Source: Acidobacteriota bacterium
GTDB lineage: Bacteria; Acidobacteriota; Thermoanaerobaculia; Multivoradales; JBCCEF01
Reading direction: 5' to 3'
DNA: 64,000 nucleotides
NCBI GenBank assembly: GCA_039030395.1
Contig: JBCCEF010000012.1
Location: 81,475-145,474 of the forward strand
Shown here: positions 18,578 to 26,512 of the stretch, one piece after another
Layout of the letters: each line of letters opens with the position of its first letter
How positions within the stretch are numbered: position 1 is the stretch's first letter
Made by a program: the position numbers and the translations under genes
Notes under the pieces: generated by a model
What the model saw: the letters and a program-made list of their open reading frames with translations, nothing else
What the model was told of the DNA's origin: nothing
Databases searched by the model: none

Positions 18578-20031
18578 TCGCCTCGCCACGGGCTGCGGCG
18601 CCCGCCCTCGAACGGATGTTCGATCTGCCGCCGTCCGAGGCCGACGAGCGGCTCGAGGTCGAGGGCCAGGCGCTCCCGGAATGGCTGGACGGCACCTGCT
18701 ACTTCAACGGCCCGGCCCGCTACCGGCGCGGCGACCTCGCCTACCGCCACTGGCTCGACGGCGACGGCGCGGTCTCGAGCCTGCGAATCACCCGCGGCGA
18801 AAGGCCGCGCTTCCGGCGGCGTTTCGTCCAGAGCACCAAACTGCGCGACGAAGAGGCCGCCGGACGCGCCCTCTTTCGTACCTTTGGCACCGCCTTCGAT
18901 GGCGATCGACTGCGCCGCGGCTTAGGGCTCGAGTCGCCGGTCAACGTCAGCGTGGTGCCCTTCGCCGGGCACCTCCTGGCCTTCGGCGAGCAGGGGCTGC
19001 CCTGGGCGCTCGACCCGGACACTCTGGAAACCCGCGGCGAGCACACCTTCAACGGCCGCCTCAACGCCGTCAGTCCGCTGTCGGCCCACCCGTCCATCGA
19101 TCCGGAGAGCGGCGAGATGTTCAACTTCGGAATCTCCTACGCCGCCCGCCGGCCGCTGGTGAACCTCTACCGCTTCACTCCGGACGGCGAGCTGGCCGGC
19201 CGGCGACGGATTCCCCTACCGTACCCCTGCTCGATGCACGACTTCGGCCTCAGCCGGAGATGGGCGACCTTCTACGTCAATCCCCACCTGCTCGACGTGA
19301 CGGGGATCATCGAGAGCGGCCAGTGCGTGATGGACTCCCTCTCCTGGCAGCCGGATCTCGGCAGCCGCCTGCTGGTGGTGGACCGCGAGAGCGGCGAGAT
19401 CGCACTGGACGTGGCCCTGGAGCTCCCCCGAGCCTGCCTACACCACATCCACAGCTTCGAAGCGGACGGCCTGCTCTACGTCGACCTACTGGAACTGGAC
19501 GAGCCGGTCTACGGCCAATACCAGCCGCTACCGGATCTCTACCGATCGGTGGCGCCGGGCCGACCGGTGCGCTGGGTGGTGGACCCCGAAAAGGGGGCAT
19601 GGATCGAGCGGCGTACCCTGCCCTACGATGCGGCGCCGGACTTCCCGGCGGTCGACGTGCGCATCGTCGACGGTGACTACGATGACTTCTGGATGCTGGG
19701 AATCTCCGCCACCGGCCGCTCCGGCCGCAAGTTTTTCGATCAGCTCGTCCACCTTCGCTGGTCCGACGAGTCCATCGACCTGTGGCAGGCTCCCGCAGGC
19801 CGACTTCTCGCCTCGGAACCCATCTTCGCCGGCCAACCCGGCCGGCCGGGCCGCGGTCTGGTCGTCTGTCACGAACTGGATCTCGGGGCCGGCGACGCCT
19901 CACAGGGTGGCGGACTCTCCTCCAGTTTCCTGGTCTTCGACGCCCAGAACATCGCCGCCGGACCCATCACCCACCTGCCCCTGAGCACCGCCATCCCCGC
20001 CTGCTTCCACGCCGGCTGGGCACCAGCCTAG
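18574..20031 (+). CDS. carotenoid-oxygenase-family (RPE65/CCD-like) iron enzyme
   Basis: This 485-residue protein belongs to the seven-bladed propeller family that oxidatively cleaves conjugated double bonds using non-haem Fe(II). Four histidines lie in the expected contexts: AHPSIDPESGE (about 172), SMHDFGLS (about 219), LHHIHSFEADG (about 291) and the C-terminal FHAGWAP (about 479). It starts with GTG overlapping the halogenase-like gene stop as GTGA and is the last gene of the operon. No carotenoid synthesis genes are in the window, so its substrate may be a polyene made by the KS pair. Other family members act on stilbenes or lignin-derived phenylpropenes, so substrate remains open. Confidence 0.85.
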   Translation: MIASPRAAAPALERMFDLPPSEADERLEVEGQALPEWLDGTCYFNGPARYRRGDLAYRHWLDGDGAVSSLRITRGERPRFRRRFVQSTKLRDEEAAGRALFRTFGTAFDGDRLRRGLGLESPVNVSVVPFAGHLLAFGEQGLPWALDPDTLETRGEHTFNGRLNAVSPLSAHPSIDPESGEMFNFGISYAARRPLVNLYRFTPDGELAGRRRIPLPYPCSMHDFGLSRRWATFYVNPHLLDVTGIIESGQCVMDSLSWQPDLGSRLLVVDRESGEIALDVALELPRACLHHIHSFEADGLLYVDLLELDEPVYGQYQPLPDLYRSVAPGRPVRWVVDPEKGAWIERRTLPYDAAPDFPAVDVRIVDGDYDDFWMLGISATGRSGRKFFDQLVHLRWSDESIDLWQAPAGRLLASEPIFAGQPGRPGRGLVVCHELDLGAGDASQGGGLSSSFLVFDAQNIAAGPITHLPLSTAIPACFHAGWAPA

Positions 20032-20041
20032 GCCCCGGCGC

Positions 20042-20065
20042 CGGGGTTTGACCCCGTTTCTTTCC
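20042..20065 (+). terminator. intrinsic terminator closing the ACP/KS/halogenase/oxygenase operon
   Basis: A 6-bp GC stem, CGGGGT and ACCCCG around a TTG loop, is followed directly by TTTCTTTCC. It begins 11 bp after the carotenoid-oxygenase stop codon. It argues that the downstream helical-repeat gene is a separate transcript. Confidence 0.6.
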
Positions 20066-20157
20066 CTCCTTCGCTTCCAAGGAGCAAGGGAGAAGTTTGT
20101 CCGGTGGCCGGTACACCTTTTTCCTCCTGCCGGCTCTCTCTCTGTACAGCGAGTGCT

Positions 20158-20199
20158 GGCTCCTCAGCCTCGAAGCCTCGTCGCAAAGGCTGAGGAGCC
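20158..20199. repeat. perfect 13-bp inverted repeat in the leader before 20234
   Basis: The arms GGCTCCTCAGCCT (20158-20170) and its exact complement (20187-20199) flank a 16-nt spacer. There is no T-run, so it does not look like a terminator. It ends 35 bp before the probable GTG start at 20234 and could be a 5'-UTR hairpin or a protein-binding site. Confidence 0.55.
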
Positions 20200-20233
20200 G
20201 GCCGTCTCATTCCATCGAGGGAGGAGAGGAATC

Positions 20234-20938
20234 GTGGATCCTGCGAGACGTCAACAAGCATCGAGTCGAGCGCGACAGCTTCTGAACCGACTGCAAGGTC
20301 ACCGCAGCGGAAAACTGTTCGATCTCAGTCACCGACAGCGAGAACGGGCCGCCCGGAAAATCCTACATATCGACTCACCCGAGAGCCTGCTCGGAGGCGA
20401 CTCGATCGCCTGGGCAGACGACTTGAGCCAAGAGCAGCCGGCAACCGCTGCCGCCCTCTACGCTCTCGAACACGACCATTTGGTCGACTCCAGCGCCTCG
20501 CACCGCTCCGCCGGTGGCAAGCTTTGCGCCGGGTTACGCTTTCAGCTCGCCTGCGCCCTGATGGGCGAGGGATCGAAGACCCTGCTCCGCCTCGCCGTGG
20601 AGGTCTTTCACAGCACCCTCGACGGCTGCGCCGTCCACTCCACCAGTGCCCTGCAGTTTCACTGCTGGCAGAATCTAGGCTATGCCCTGTCGGCCCTCGG
20701 AGATCCCCTCGCCTCGGCCTACGCCTTCCAGAATTCCCGCACCTTTGCGCCGAGCGCCGAGACCTGCGCCGCCGTTCAGGTGCTGGCCGCCGAAGCCCTC
20801 GACCAGGGCGGTGACCTGCCGGCGGCGCAGCGCCTTGTCCGCTCCTCCTGGCGCGATCTCCACGGCCTCTCCAAAACGCCGGAAGGCCGCGAGATCTTGG
20901 CGAGGTGGTCCCCCTACCTGTCGATTTCGGAAGACTGA
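20234..20938 (+). CDS. helical-repeat (TPR-like) protein of unknown function
   Basis: I do not recognise a named family. The likely start is the GTG at 20234, which has a GGAGAGGA ribosome site just upstream. The open frame extends back to 20048, but that stretch contains the operon terminator and the inverted repeat. The 234-residue product is rich in alanine and leucine helices, with a TPR-like pair around ALQFHCWQNLGYALSALGDPLASAYAF (about residues 150-176). The spacing recalls the TPR proteins paired with XRE regulators at 47466-48803 and 62091-63185, but here no XRE gene is adjacent. It lies just after the polyketide-like operon, so a link to its control is possible but not shown. Confidence 0.6.
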   Translation: MDPARRQQASSRARQLLNRLQGHRSGKLFDLSHRQRERAARKILHIDSPESLLGGDSIAWADDLSQEQPATAAALYALEHDHLVDSSASHRSAGGKLCAGLRFQLACALMGEGSKTLLRLAVEVFHSTLDGCAVHSTSALQFHCWQNLGYALSALGDPLASAYAFQNSRTFAPSAETCAAVQVLAAEALDQGGDLPAAQRLVRSSWRDLHGLSKTPEGREILARWSPYLSISED

Positions 20939-21159
20939 GACGCCCGCGGCGGACGCCTTCGCCGTCCTTCCATCTGAATTACCGCCTTTTATCGCTTACT
21001 TCCAATAGAGGCCTAGAACAAGCAGCCGGGCTCGCGCCCAGGCCGCCTTCGATGGGTTTCCTCTGTCGTCGCATCGGCGTCGGCAGACGCGACCGAAGCA
21101 TGGAGAACTCCGCCGCGTTCTCCATCCGAGAAATTGGTGTGCTCTAAGGAGGCAACACA

Positions 21160-21651
21160 ATGGCGGACTGCCGAAGTTCCCGTAGGAAGACTCCAACCAA
21201 GCCATCCCTGTTCATAGTTCTCGGCGCGGCTCTGGTCGCCGCGCTGCTGATCACCCCGGCGTGGGCCGACTCTCCGGCCGACCAGCGAACGCCGGCGGAA
21301 GTCATTGCCAGCGTGCAGGTGATCCACGCGCCCGGCGCGGGCGTCGAAACGGAATTGACCGCCCTGAAGGTCGCCCTCGACCCGGAGACGGGCAAGCTGC
21401 GCCCGCTGACCGCCGAAGAATCCCGCAAGCTCGGTGAGCAGGAGAAGAACCTGCGGACCGGCCGATCCATCGCCCCGCTCAAGGCCATCGAGATGGAAGA
21501 CGGCGGCGTGCGCCTGGACCTCCAGGGCCGCTTCTTGAGCCTGTCCACCGCCGAGCAGGCGGAGGACGGCAGCTTGAGCGGACAGTGCGTGGAATCCGTC
21601 GACAAGGCCTTCGCGGCCGCGACCGGCGAGGAGGTGCACCTTGACCACTAA
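21160..21651 (+). CDS. small secreted protein of unknown function
   Basis: This 163-residue protein begins with a signal peptide (basic start, hydrophobic core at about residues 17-32, cut near AWA-DS). The mature part contains a DPETGKLRPLTAEE block (about 75) and a DLQGRFLSLS block (about 125). Similar short exported proteins occur in Acidobacteria beside larger secreted proteins, but I do not assign a family. The start is fixed by an AAGGAGG ribosome site 8 nt upstream. Its last 11 bp overlap the start of the next gene, so the small protein and the metalloprotease are almost certainly co-translated. It could be a partner, inhibitor or chaperone of that protease; this is inference. Confidence 0.75.
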   Translation: MADCRSSRRKTPTKPSLFIVLGAALVAALLITPAWADSPADQRTPAEVIASVQVIHAPGAGVETELTALKVALDPETGKLRPLTAEESRKLGEQEKNLRTGRSIAPLKAIEMEDGGVRLDLQGRFLSLSTAEQAEDGSLSGQCVESVDKAFAAATGEEVHLDH

Positions 21652-23569
21652 GCTGCGCCACGCCCTACTCCTTCTCGCCGCCCTTTCACTGCTCGCCGCC
21701 CCGGCCGCCTTCGGCGCCACGGTCACCATCGTCAACGTCGACCCACCGAATGTCGGCTTCAATGATCCCACTCCCGCCGCCCCGGTCGGCGGCAACCCCG
21801 GCACCACCCTCGGTCAGCAGCGGCTGAACGCTTTCCAGTACGCCGCCGGCCTGTGGGGAGCCACCCTCGACAGCCCGATCACCATTCGGGTGCAGGCGTC
21901 GAACCCACCGCTGCCATGTAACGCCACCTCGGCGGTGCTGGGCGCCGCCGGCACCATCCAGGTGTTCGCAAACTTCGCCAATGCCCCCTTCACCAACACC
22001 TGGTATCCGGGCGCCCTGGCCAACAAGCTGGCCGGCGTGGACTTGGCACCGGGAGCCCCGGGCACCAACGCCGACGACATCGTCGCCCAGTTCAACCGCT
22101 CGATCGACAACAACCCCAACTGCCTGGCCGGCACCAACTGGTACTACGGGCTGGACCACAACAACGGCAACGACATCGACTACGTCACGGTGGTGACCCA
22201 CGAAATCGGCCACGGCGTGGGCTTCGCCAGTTTCACGAACGAGTCGACCGGTCAGTTCGTCGGCCCTCCCTTCCTGCCGAGCGTCTTCGACCGCTTCACC
22301 TTCGACAACGACCAGGGCCTGTTTTGGGACCAGATGACCAACGCCCAGCGCGTGGCTTCGGCGATCAACTGCTGCGGCGTGGTGTGGGACGGTCCGCAGG
22401 TCAACATGTTCGCACCGTTCATTCTCGACAGCGGCGCGCCGGGCCTGCGGGTGACGGCGCCGGCGGGCATCGCCGGCACCTACGCGGTGGGCACAGCCAG
22501 TTTCGGTCCACCGCTGGCGAGTCCCGGAGTCTCCGGCACCGTCGAACTGGTGAATGACGGCGTGGGCACCACCACCGACGGCTGCGAGGCGCTGGTGGGC
22601 TTCACCGCCGGCAACATCGCTTTGATCGACCGCGGTTCCTGTGCCTTCACGGTGAAAGCGCAGAACGCCGAAGCCGCCGGCGCGGTGGGCGTGGTGATCG
22701 CCGACAACGTCGCCGGCTGTCCGCCGCCGGGCCTGGCCGGTACGGATCCGGGCCTCACCATCCCGTCGGTTCGCATCTCGCTCGACGACGGCAACACCAT
22801 CAAGGCGAATTTGCCGGGAGTGGTGGCGAACCTCGGGGTCGCCGGCGACCAGCTCGCCGGAGCGGATGACGACGGCAACGTCAAGCTGTTCTCGCCGGAT
22901 CCGGTGCAGCCGGGGTCCTCGATCTCCCACTGGGATACGAGCGCCACGCCGAACCTGCTGATGGAGCCGTTCATCTCGGCGGATCTCGATGACGACCTCG
23001 ACCTGACGCCGATGGCGCTGGCGGACATGGGCTGGATGCTTCTCCAGACCTGCGGCAACAACACCCGCGAGGGCCTGGAGAAGTGCGACGGCACCGACCT
23101 CTTCGGTCAAACCTGCCGCAGCCTGGGTTTCGACGGCGGCACTCTCGCCTGCTCGGCGACCTGTGACGCCTTCGACACCAACGCCTGCTTCACCTGCGAG
23201 GACGGCAAGTCGGAAGGCTCCTGGAACGAGCCCAACGGATTGTCCTTCGGCAGCGCCGGCGGCTACCTCTACGACAGTTCCGGTGCGATCGCCTACAAGA
23301 TCGTGCTGACGCTGTCGCCGACGGGGCCGAACACCGGCATCGTGGCGGGCATCATCTACGACGGCAACGCGCCGGATCCGGACTTCTGGGTCTCCGGCGG
23401 ATACCGGCTCAACGGTACCTCCGGGGGTGTGGATTTCGGCACCTGGGGCGCCAAGATCATCCCCTTCGGCGGCACCAGCGCCGTCGGCAAGATCAGCGGC
23501 GACTGGAAGGACCGTCCGTCCTTGAGTTCGATCGGTAGGTTCGCAGCGAAGTGGGAGATCTGCCAATAG
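21641..23569 (+). CDS. secreted metalloprotease-like protein with PA domain and Cys-rich repeat
   Basis: The start is a TTG inside the previous gene, preceded by GAGGAGG, giving a 642-residue protein with a signal peptide (cut near residue 26). A zincin motif HEIGHGVGF lies at 187-195, with H187, E188 and H191 intact. A protease-associated domain follows at about 275-375 (IALIDRGSCAF, AGAVGVVIADN). At about 470-517 a cysteine-rich repeat of the CDG-TCRSLGF-GGTLACSATC type is found, a module common in myxobacterial and acidobacterial surface proteins. The last 125 residues form a glycine-rich beta-domain of unknown role. It is probably an exported peptidase. A strong terminator hairpin follows its stop. 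Confidence 0.75.
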   Translation: MTTKLRHALLLLAALSLLAAPAAFGATVTIVNVDPPNVGFNDPTPAAPVGGNPGTTLGQQRLNAFQYAAGLWGATLDSPITIRVQASNPPLPCNATSAVLGAAGTIQVFANFANAPFTNTWYPGALANKLAGVDLAPGAPGTNADDIVAQFNRSIDNNPNCLAGTNWYYGLDHNNGNDIDYVTVVTHEIGHGVGFASFTNESTGQFVGPPFLPSVFDRFTFDNDQGLFWDQMTNAQRVASAINCCGVVWDGPQVNMFAPFILDSGAPGLRVTAPAGIAGTYAVGTASFGPPLASPGVSGTVELVNDGVGTTTDGCEALVGFTAGNIALIDRGSCAFTVKAQNAEAAGAVGVVIADNVAGCPPPGLAGTDPGLTIPSVRISLDDGNTIKANLPGVVANLGVAGDQLAGADDDGNVKLFSPDPVQPGSSISHWDTSATPNLLMEPFISADLDDDLDLTPMALADMGWMLLQTCGNNTREGLEKCDGTDLFGQTCRSLGFDGGTLACSATCDAFDTNACFTCEDGKSEGSWNEPNGLSFGSAGGYLYDSSGAIAYKIVLTLSPTGPNTGIVAGIIYDGNAPDPDFWVSGGYRLNGTSGGVDFGTWGAKIIPFGGTSAVGKISGDWKDRPSLSSIGRFAAKWEICQ

Positions 23570-23595
23570 CGGTTCGGCAGCTCGTTCCTTGGAAG

Positions 23596-24645
23596 CTAGT
23601 GCGGGGGATCGGCTTCGGCCGATCCCCCATTTTCGTGCTCGGTGTTCTCGGGCTCGTCGTAGGCTGCGGACATCTCAACGATGATCTTGCCGGCGACTCC
23701 ACCAGCCATCAGAGCGCGGTAGGCGTCGGCGATTCTTTCGAAGGGCAAGACCCGATCCACCACCGGCCGCAGCCGCCCGTCCTCCAGCCGTGGCTGGGCA
23801 AAGTTCATAAAGCATCTCACCAACTCGGCCTTCTCCGCCCGCGAGCGCGGACGGAGCACCGAACCGATGATCGACAAGCGCCGGCTGAGGATCACCCCCA
23901 GGGGCACCTCCACGCTCTGGCCGGCATCGATTCCCACCAGCACCAGCCGGCCGCCGGAGCGCAACGCCAGCAGCAGTCGCGGCAGGTGCTCGCCGCCGAT
24001 GAGATCAAGGGCCAGATCGACCCCCTGGCCACCGTTCGCCCGGCGGATCGCCGCCGGCAAATCCGGCGCCAGCACCACCAGTTCCGAGGCGCCCAGTTCC
24101 CGCAAGGGTTCCAGCCGTTCGAGTCCGCGGCCGGCGGCGATCACCCGCGCCCCGAACTGCCGGGCCAGCTGCACGGTGAAGGTACCCACGCCGCCGTTGG
24201 CGCCGGTGATCACCACCGACTGACCCTCCTCGAGGCCGCCTTCGGCCACCAGGTTGGTCCAGGCGGTCAAAGCCACCTCCGGCACGGCGGCGGCTTCGGC
24301 GAATGACCAGTTCGGCGGCATCGCCATGAGCTGGCCGACGGGAACGACCACCTTCTCGGCGTGTCCACCTCCAGCCAGTAGGGCCATCACCCGGTCACCA
24401 GGCTGCCAGAAGGTCACCTCCGGACCGAGGGCTTCGATCACCCCGGCGCATTCCAGGCCCGGCACCTCGCTCTCCCCCGGAGGTGGCGGATAGCTGCCCC
24501 GCAGTTGCCACAGGTCCGCCCGGTTGAGACCGGCGGCATGCACCCGGACCAGCACTTCGCCGCGGCCCGGCAAGGGATCCGCAAGATCGCCCACTTCCGG
24601 CCAGGGAGATGAAGGATCGCGGGTGGGCAAAACTGCGCGCATCAT
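23596..24645 (-). CDS. zinc-independent alcohol dehydrogenase / quinone oxidoreductase (MDR family)
   Basis: This protein of about 349 residues is an NADPH-dependent medium-chain reductase. It has a GroES-like N-terminal domain (GLNRADLWQLRGSYPPP near residue 38, PGLECAGVI near 62) and a Rossmann fold with ITGANGGVGTFTVQLAR (about 146). The catalytic-zinc cysteine and histidine ligands of true alcohol dehydrogenases are not evident, matching the quinone oxidoreductase (QOR/PIG3) branch. The start is one of two adjacent ATGs at 24645 and 24642. A TATCCT box lies 7 nt upstream, with no ribosome site, which suggests a leaderless message. The C-terminal tail is encoded by the terminator hairpin of the convergent gene. 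Substrate unknown. Confidence 0.85.
   Translation of the reverse strand: MMRAVLPTRDPSSPWPEVGDLADPLPGRGEVLVRVHAAGLNRADLWQLRGSYPPPPGESEVPGLECAGVIEALGPEVTFWQPGDRVMALLAGGGHAEKVVVPVGQLMAMPPNWSFAEAAAVPEVALTAWTNLVAEGGLEEGQSVVITGANGGVGTFTVQLARQFGARVIAAGRGLERLEPLRELGASELVVLAPDLPAAIRRANGGQGVDLALDLIGGEHLPRLLLALRSGGRLVLVGIDAGQSVEVPLGVILSRRLSIIGSVLRPRSRAEKAELVRCFMNFAQPRLEDGRLRPVVDRVLPFERIADAYRALMAGGVAGKIIVEMSAAYDEPENTEHENGGSAEADPPH
23603..23634 (+). terminator. strong intrinsic terminator inside the 3' end of the convergent oxidoreductase gene
   Basis: GGGGGATCGGC (23603-23613) pairs perfectly with GCCGATCCCCC (23618-23628) around a TTCG tetraloop, followed by ATTTTC. It terminates the metalloprotease transcript. 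On the other strand the same bases encode the last residues (about GGSAEADPPH) of the oxidoreductase at 23596-24645, so the hairpin lies within coding sequence. Confidence 0.85.
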
Positions 24646-24652
24646 GCCGGTC

Positions 24653-24658
24653 AGGATA
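24653..24658 (-). promoter_or_regulatory. -10-like box TATCCT, 7 nt before the oxidoreductase ATG
   Basis: On the minus strand TATCCT is separated from the ATG at 24645 by GACCGGC. There is no Shine-Dalgarno sequence in that gap, so transcription would start at about the first coding base. Confidence 0.4.
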
Positions 24659-24766
24659 CACTCTGGCGCCACCGACAATTTGTTTTCTTGGAACCGACGC
24701 CTCACTCCGGGCACCGCATTCGCCGTGAGCCCGCAGGAAGAGCTTGCAGAGAAAGGAAGAACCACC

Positions 24767-26392
24767 ATGGGAGGAGATGCGCTCCGCTCCATCGAGGAGC
24801 TGGCCCGGGAGATGGGCATCGCGCCGCAACATGTCGTGCCCTACGGCACCGAGAAGGCCAAGATCCGCCTGGGGTCCGTGGCAGGCCGACCGGCCGGCAA
24901 ACTAGTCCTGGTTTCCGCCATCACCCCCACTCGCGCCGGTGAGGGCAAGACCACCACCTCCATCGGCCTCGCCCAGGGCCTCGCCAAGATCGGCAAGAAG
25001 GTCTGCCTGGCGCTGCGCGAACCCTCCCTCGGCCCGACCTTCGGCATGAAAGGCGGCGCCACCGGCGGCGGCCGTTCGGTCGTCGTGCCGGAGACGGACA
25101 TCAACCTCCACTTCACCGGCGACTTCCACGCCATCTCCACCGCCAACAACCTGCTGGCGGCGATGCTCGACAATCACCTGCAGCACGGCAACGCTCTGGG
25201 CATCGACGTACGTCAGATCACCTGGCGGCGAGTGGTCGACTTGAACGACCGGGCGCTGCGCAACGTCATCGTCGGCCTCGGCGGACCGATGCAGGGGGTG
25301 CCCCGGGAAACCGGCTTCGACATTACCCCGGCTTCCGAGATCATGGCCGCCCTCTGCCTGGCCGAAGGGTTGGACGATCTGCGCCGCCGCCTCGGCCGCC
25401 TGCAGGTAGCCATGGACCGCGACGGCAACCCGGTCACCGCCGACGACCTCAAAGCCACCGGCTCGATGATGGTGGTGCTCAAAGACGCCCTGATGCCCAA
25501 CCTGGTGCAGTCCGTCGAGGGCGTTCCCGCCTTCATCCACGGCGGCCCCTTCGCCAACATCGCCCACGGCTGCAACTCGGTGCTCGCCACCAAGGCAGCC
25601 CTGGCGCACGGCGACTGGGCGGTCACCGAAGCGGGCTTCGGCTTCGATCTGGGCGGCGAGAAGTTCTTCGACATCAAGTGCCGCTCGGCCGCCCTGCGAC
25701 CGGTGACGGTGGTGCTGGTGGCGACGGTGCGGGCCCTGCGGCACCACGGCGGCGGCGGCACGGACACCGATCCGCGCGCCGTCGAAGCGGGTATCCCCAA
25801 CCTCCTCAAGCACATCGAGAACGCCCGCAAATTCGGCTTCGAGCCGGTCGTGGCCCTCAACCGCTTCGGCGACGACACGGACGAGGAGATCGCCGTCGTG
25901 CGCGCCGCCTGTGAACAGGCCGGCACCACCTTTGCCGAGTCCGACCACTTCGGCCAGGGCGGCGAAGGAGCCATCGACCTGGCCCGCGCGGTGGTGGCCC
26001 AAGCAGAATCGAAGCCCGGCAACCTCAAGCTCCTCTACGAGCTGGATCAGCCACTGAAGGCCAAGATCGAAACCATCGCCACGGAAGTCTACGGCGCCGC
26101 CTCGGTGGCCTACTCGAAACAGGCCGAGAAGGACTTGAAGCGCATCGACGGCCTGGGCCTGAGCGGACTTCCCCTGTGTGTCGCCAAGACCCCGGCGTCG
26201 CTGTCCGACAACCCGCAGCTCGCCGGCCGGCCGGAAGGCTTCGAGATCACCGTCGAGAGCGTCGTCTCGGCCGCCGGAGCCGGCTTTGTGATCCCGCTCC
26301 TGGGCAGCATCCTCCGCATGCCGGGCCTACCGGCGGAACCGGCGGCCCACCGCATCGACCTGGTGGACGGCGAGGTTCAAGGGATGCACTAG
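24767..26392 (+). CDS. fhs: formate--tetrahydrofolate ligase
   Basis: This 541-residue enzyme makes 10-formyl-THF from formate, THF and ATP and feeds one-carbon units into purine synthesis or reductive formate use. The ATP site TPTRAGEGKTTT lies near residue 53, and EPSLGPTFGMKGGATGGG near 84 is a family signature. An upstream in-frame frame extends to 24524, but the ATG at 24767 has a GAAAGGAAG ribosome site and matches the normal N-terminus. The length is near the family's 550-560. The stop codon lies inside a palindromic element (26389-26441). No folD or other one-carbon gene is adjacent. Confidence 0.95.
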   Translation: MGGDALRSIEELAREMGIAPQHVVPYGTEKAKIRLGSVAGRPAGKLVLVSAITPTRAGEGKTTTSIGLAQGLAKIGKKVCLALREPSLGPTFGMKGGATGGGRSVVVPETDINLHFTGDFHAISTANNLLAAMLDNHLQHGNALGIDVRQITWRRVVDLNDRALRNVIVGLGGPMQGVPRETGFDITPASEIMAALCLAEGLDDLRRRLGRLQVAMDRDGNPVTADDLKATGSMMVVLKDALMPNLVQSVEGVPAFIHGGPFANIAHGCNSVLATKAALAHGDWAVTEAGFGFDLGGEKFFDIKCRSAALRPVTVVLVATVRALRHHGGGGTDTDPRAVEAGIPNLLKHIENARKFGFEPVVALNRFGDDTDEEIAVVRAACEQAGTTFAESDHFGQGGEGAIDLARAVVAQAESKPGNLKLLYELDQPLKAKIETIATEVYGAASVAYSKQAEKDLKRIDGLGLSGLPLCVAKTPASLSDNPQLAGRPEGFEITVESVVSAAGAGFVIPLLGSILRMPGLPAEPAAHRIDLVDGEVQGMH

Positions 26393-26441
26393 CAGGTTGC
26401 TGAAAAAGGCCTTTGGCCTATGATTTCAGCTGCCCTGCTAG
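26389..26441. repeat. 53-bp nested palindromic element overlapping the fhs stop codon
   Basis: The ends are CTAGCAGG (26389-26396) and CCTGCTAG (26434-26441). Inside them GCTGAAA pairs with TTTCAGC, and at the centre AGGCC-TTT-GGCCT forms a perfect small hairpin. The nested arms could fold into a cruciform or a long RNA hairpin. The fhs stop codon TAG (26390-26392) is part of the left end. The shape fits a REP-like or MITE-like intergenic element, but only one full copy is in this window. Confidence 0.6.
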
Positions 26442-26463
26442 TTCTCTCTCTAGGGGGCTGGGC

Positions 26464-26483
26464 GGCGGACCCTCGGGTCCGCC
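26464..26483 (+). terminator. intrinsic terminator after fhs
   Basis: GGCGGACCC and GGGTCCGCC form a 9-bp perfect inverted repeat separated by TC (an 8-bp stem with a CTCG tetraloop is the realistic RNA fold). It is followed by GTTTCTCGTTGTT. It lies between the convergent fhs and acyl-CoA dehydrogenase genes. Confidence 0.7.
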
Positions 26484-26512
26484 GTTTCTCGTTGTTGCCT
26501 AAGTTGGGCGTT

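Noticed and set aside
14049-20031. Reading the KS operon as a standard aryl polyene or aromatic polyketide cluster
   Set aside because: The ammonia-lyase, acyltransferases, ketoreductases, dehydratases and cyclases that define those clusters are absent from the operon and the window.
20048-20233. Upstream extension of the helical-repeat gene to an ATG-type start at 20048
   Set aside because: This stretch contains the operon terminator and a 13-bp inverted repeat. The GTG at 20234 has a good ribosome site.
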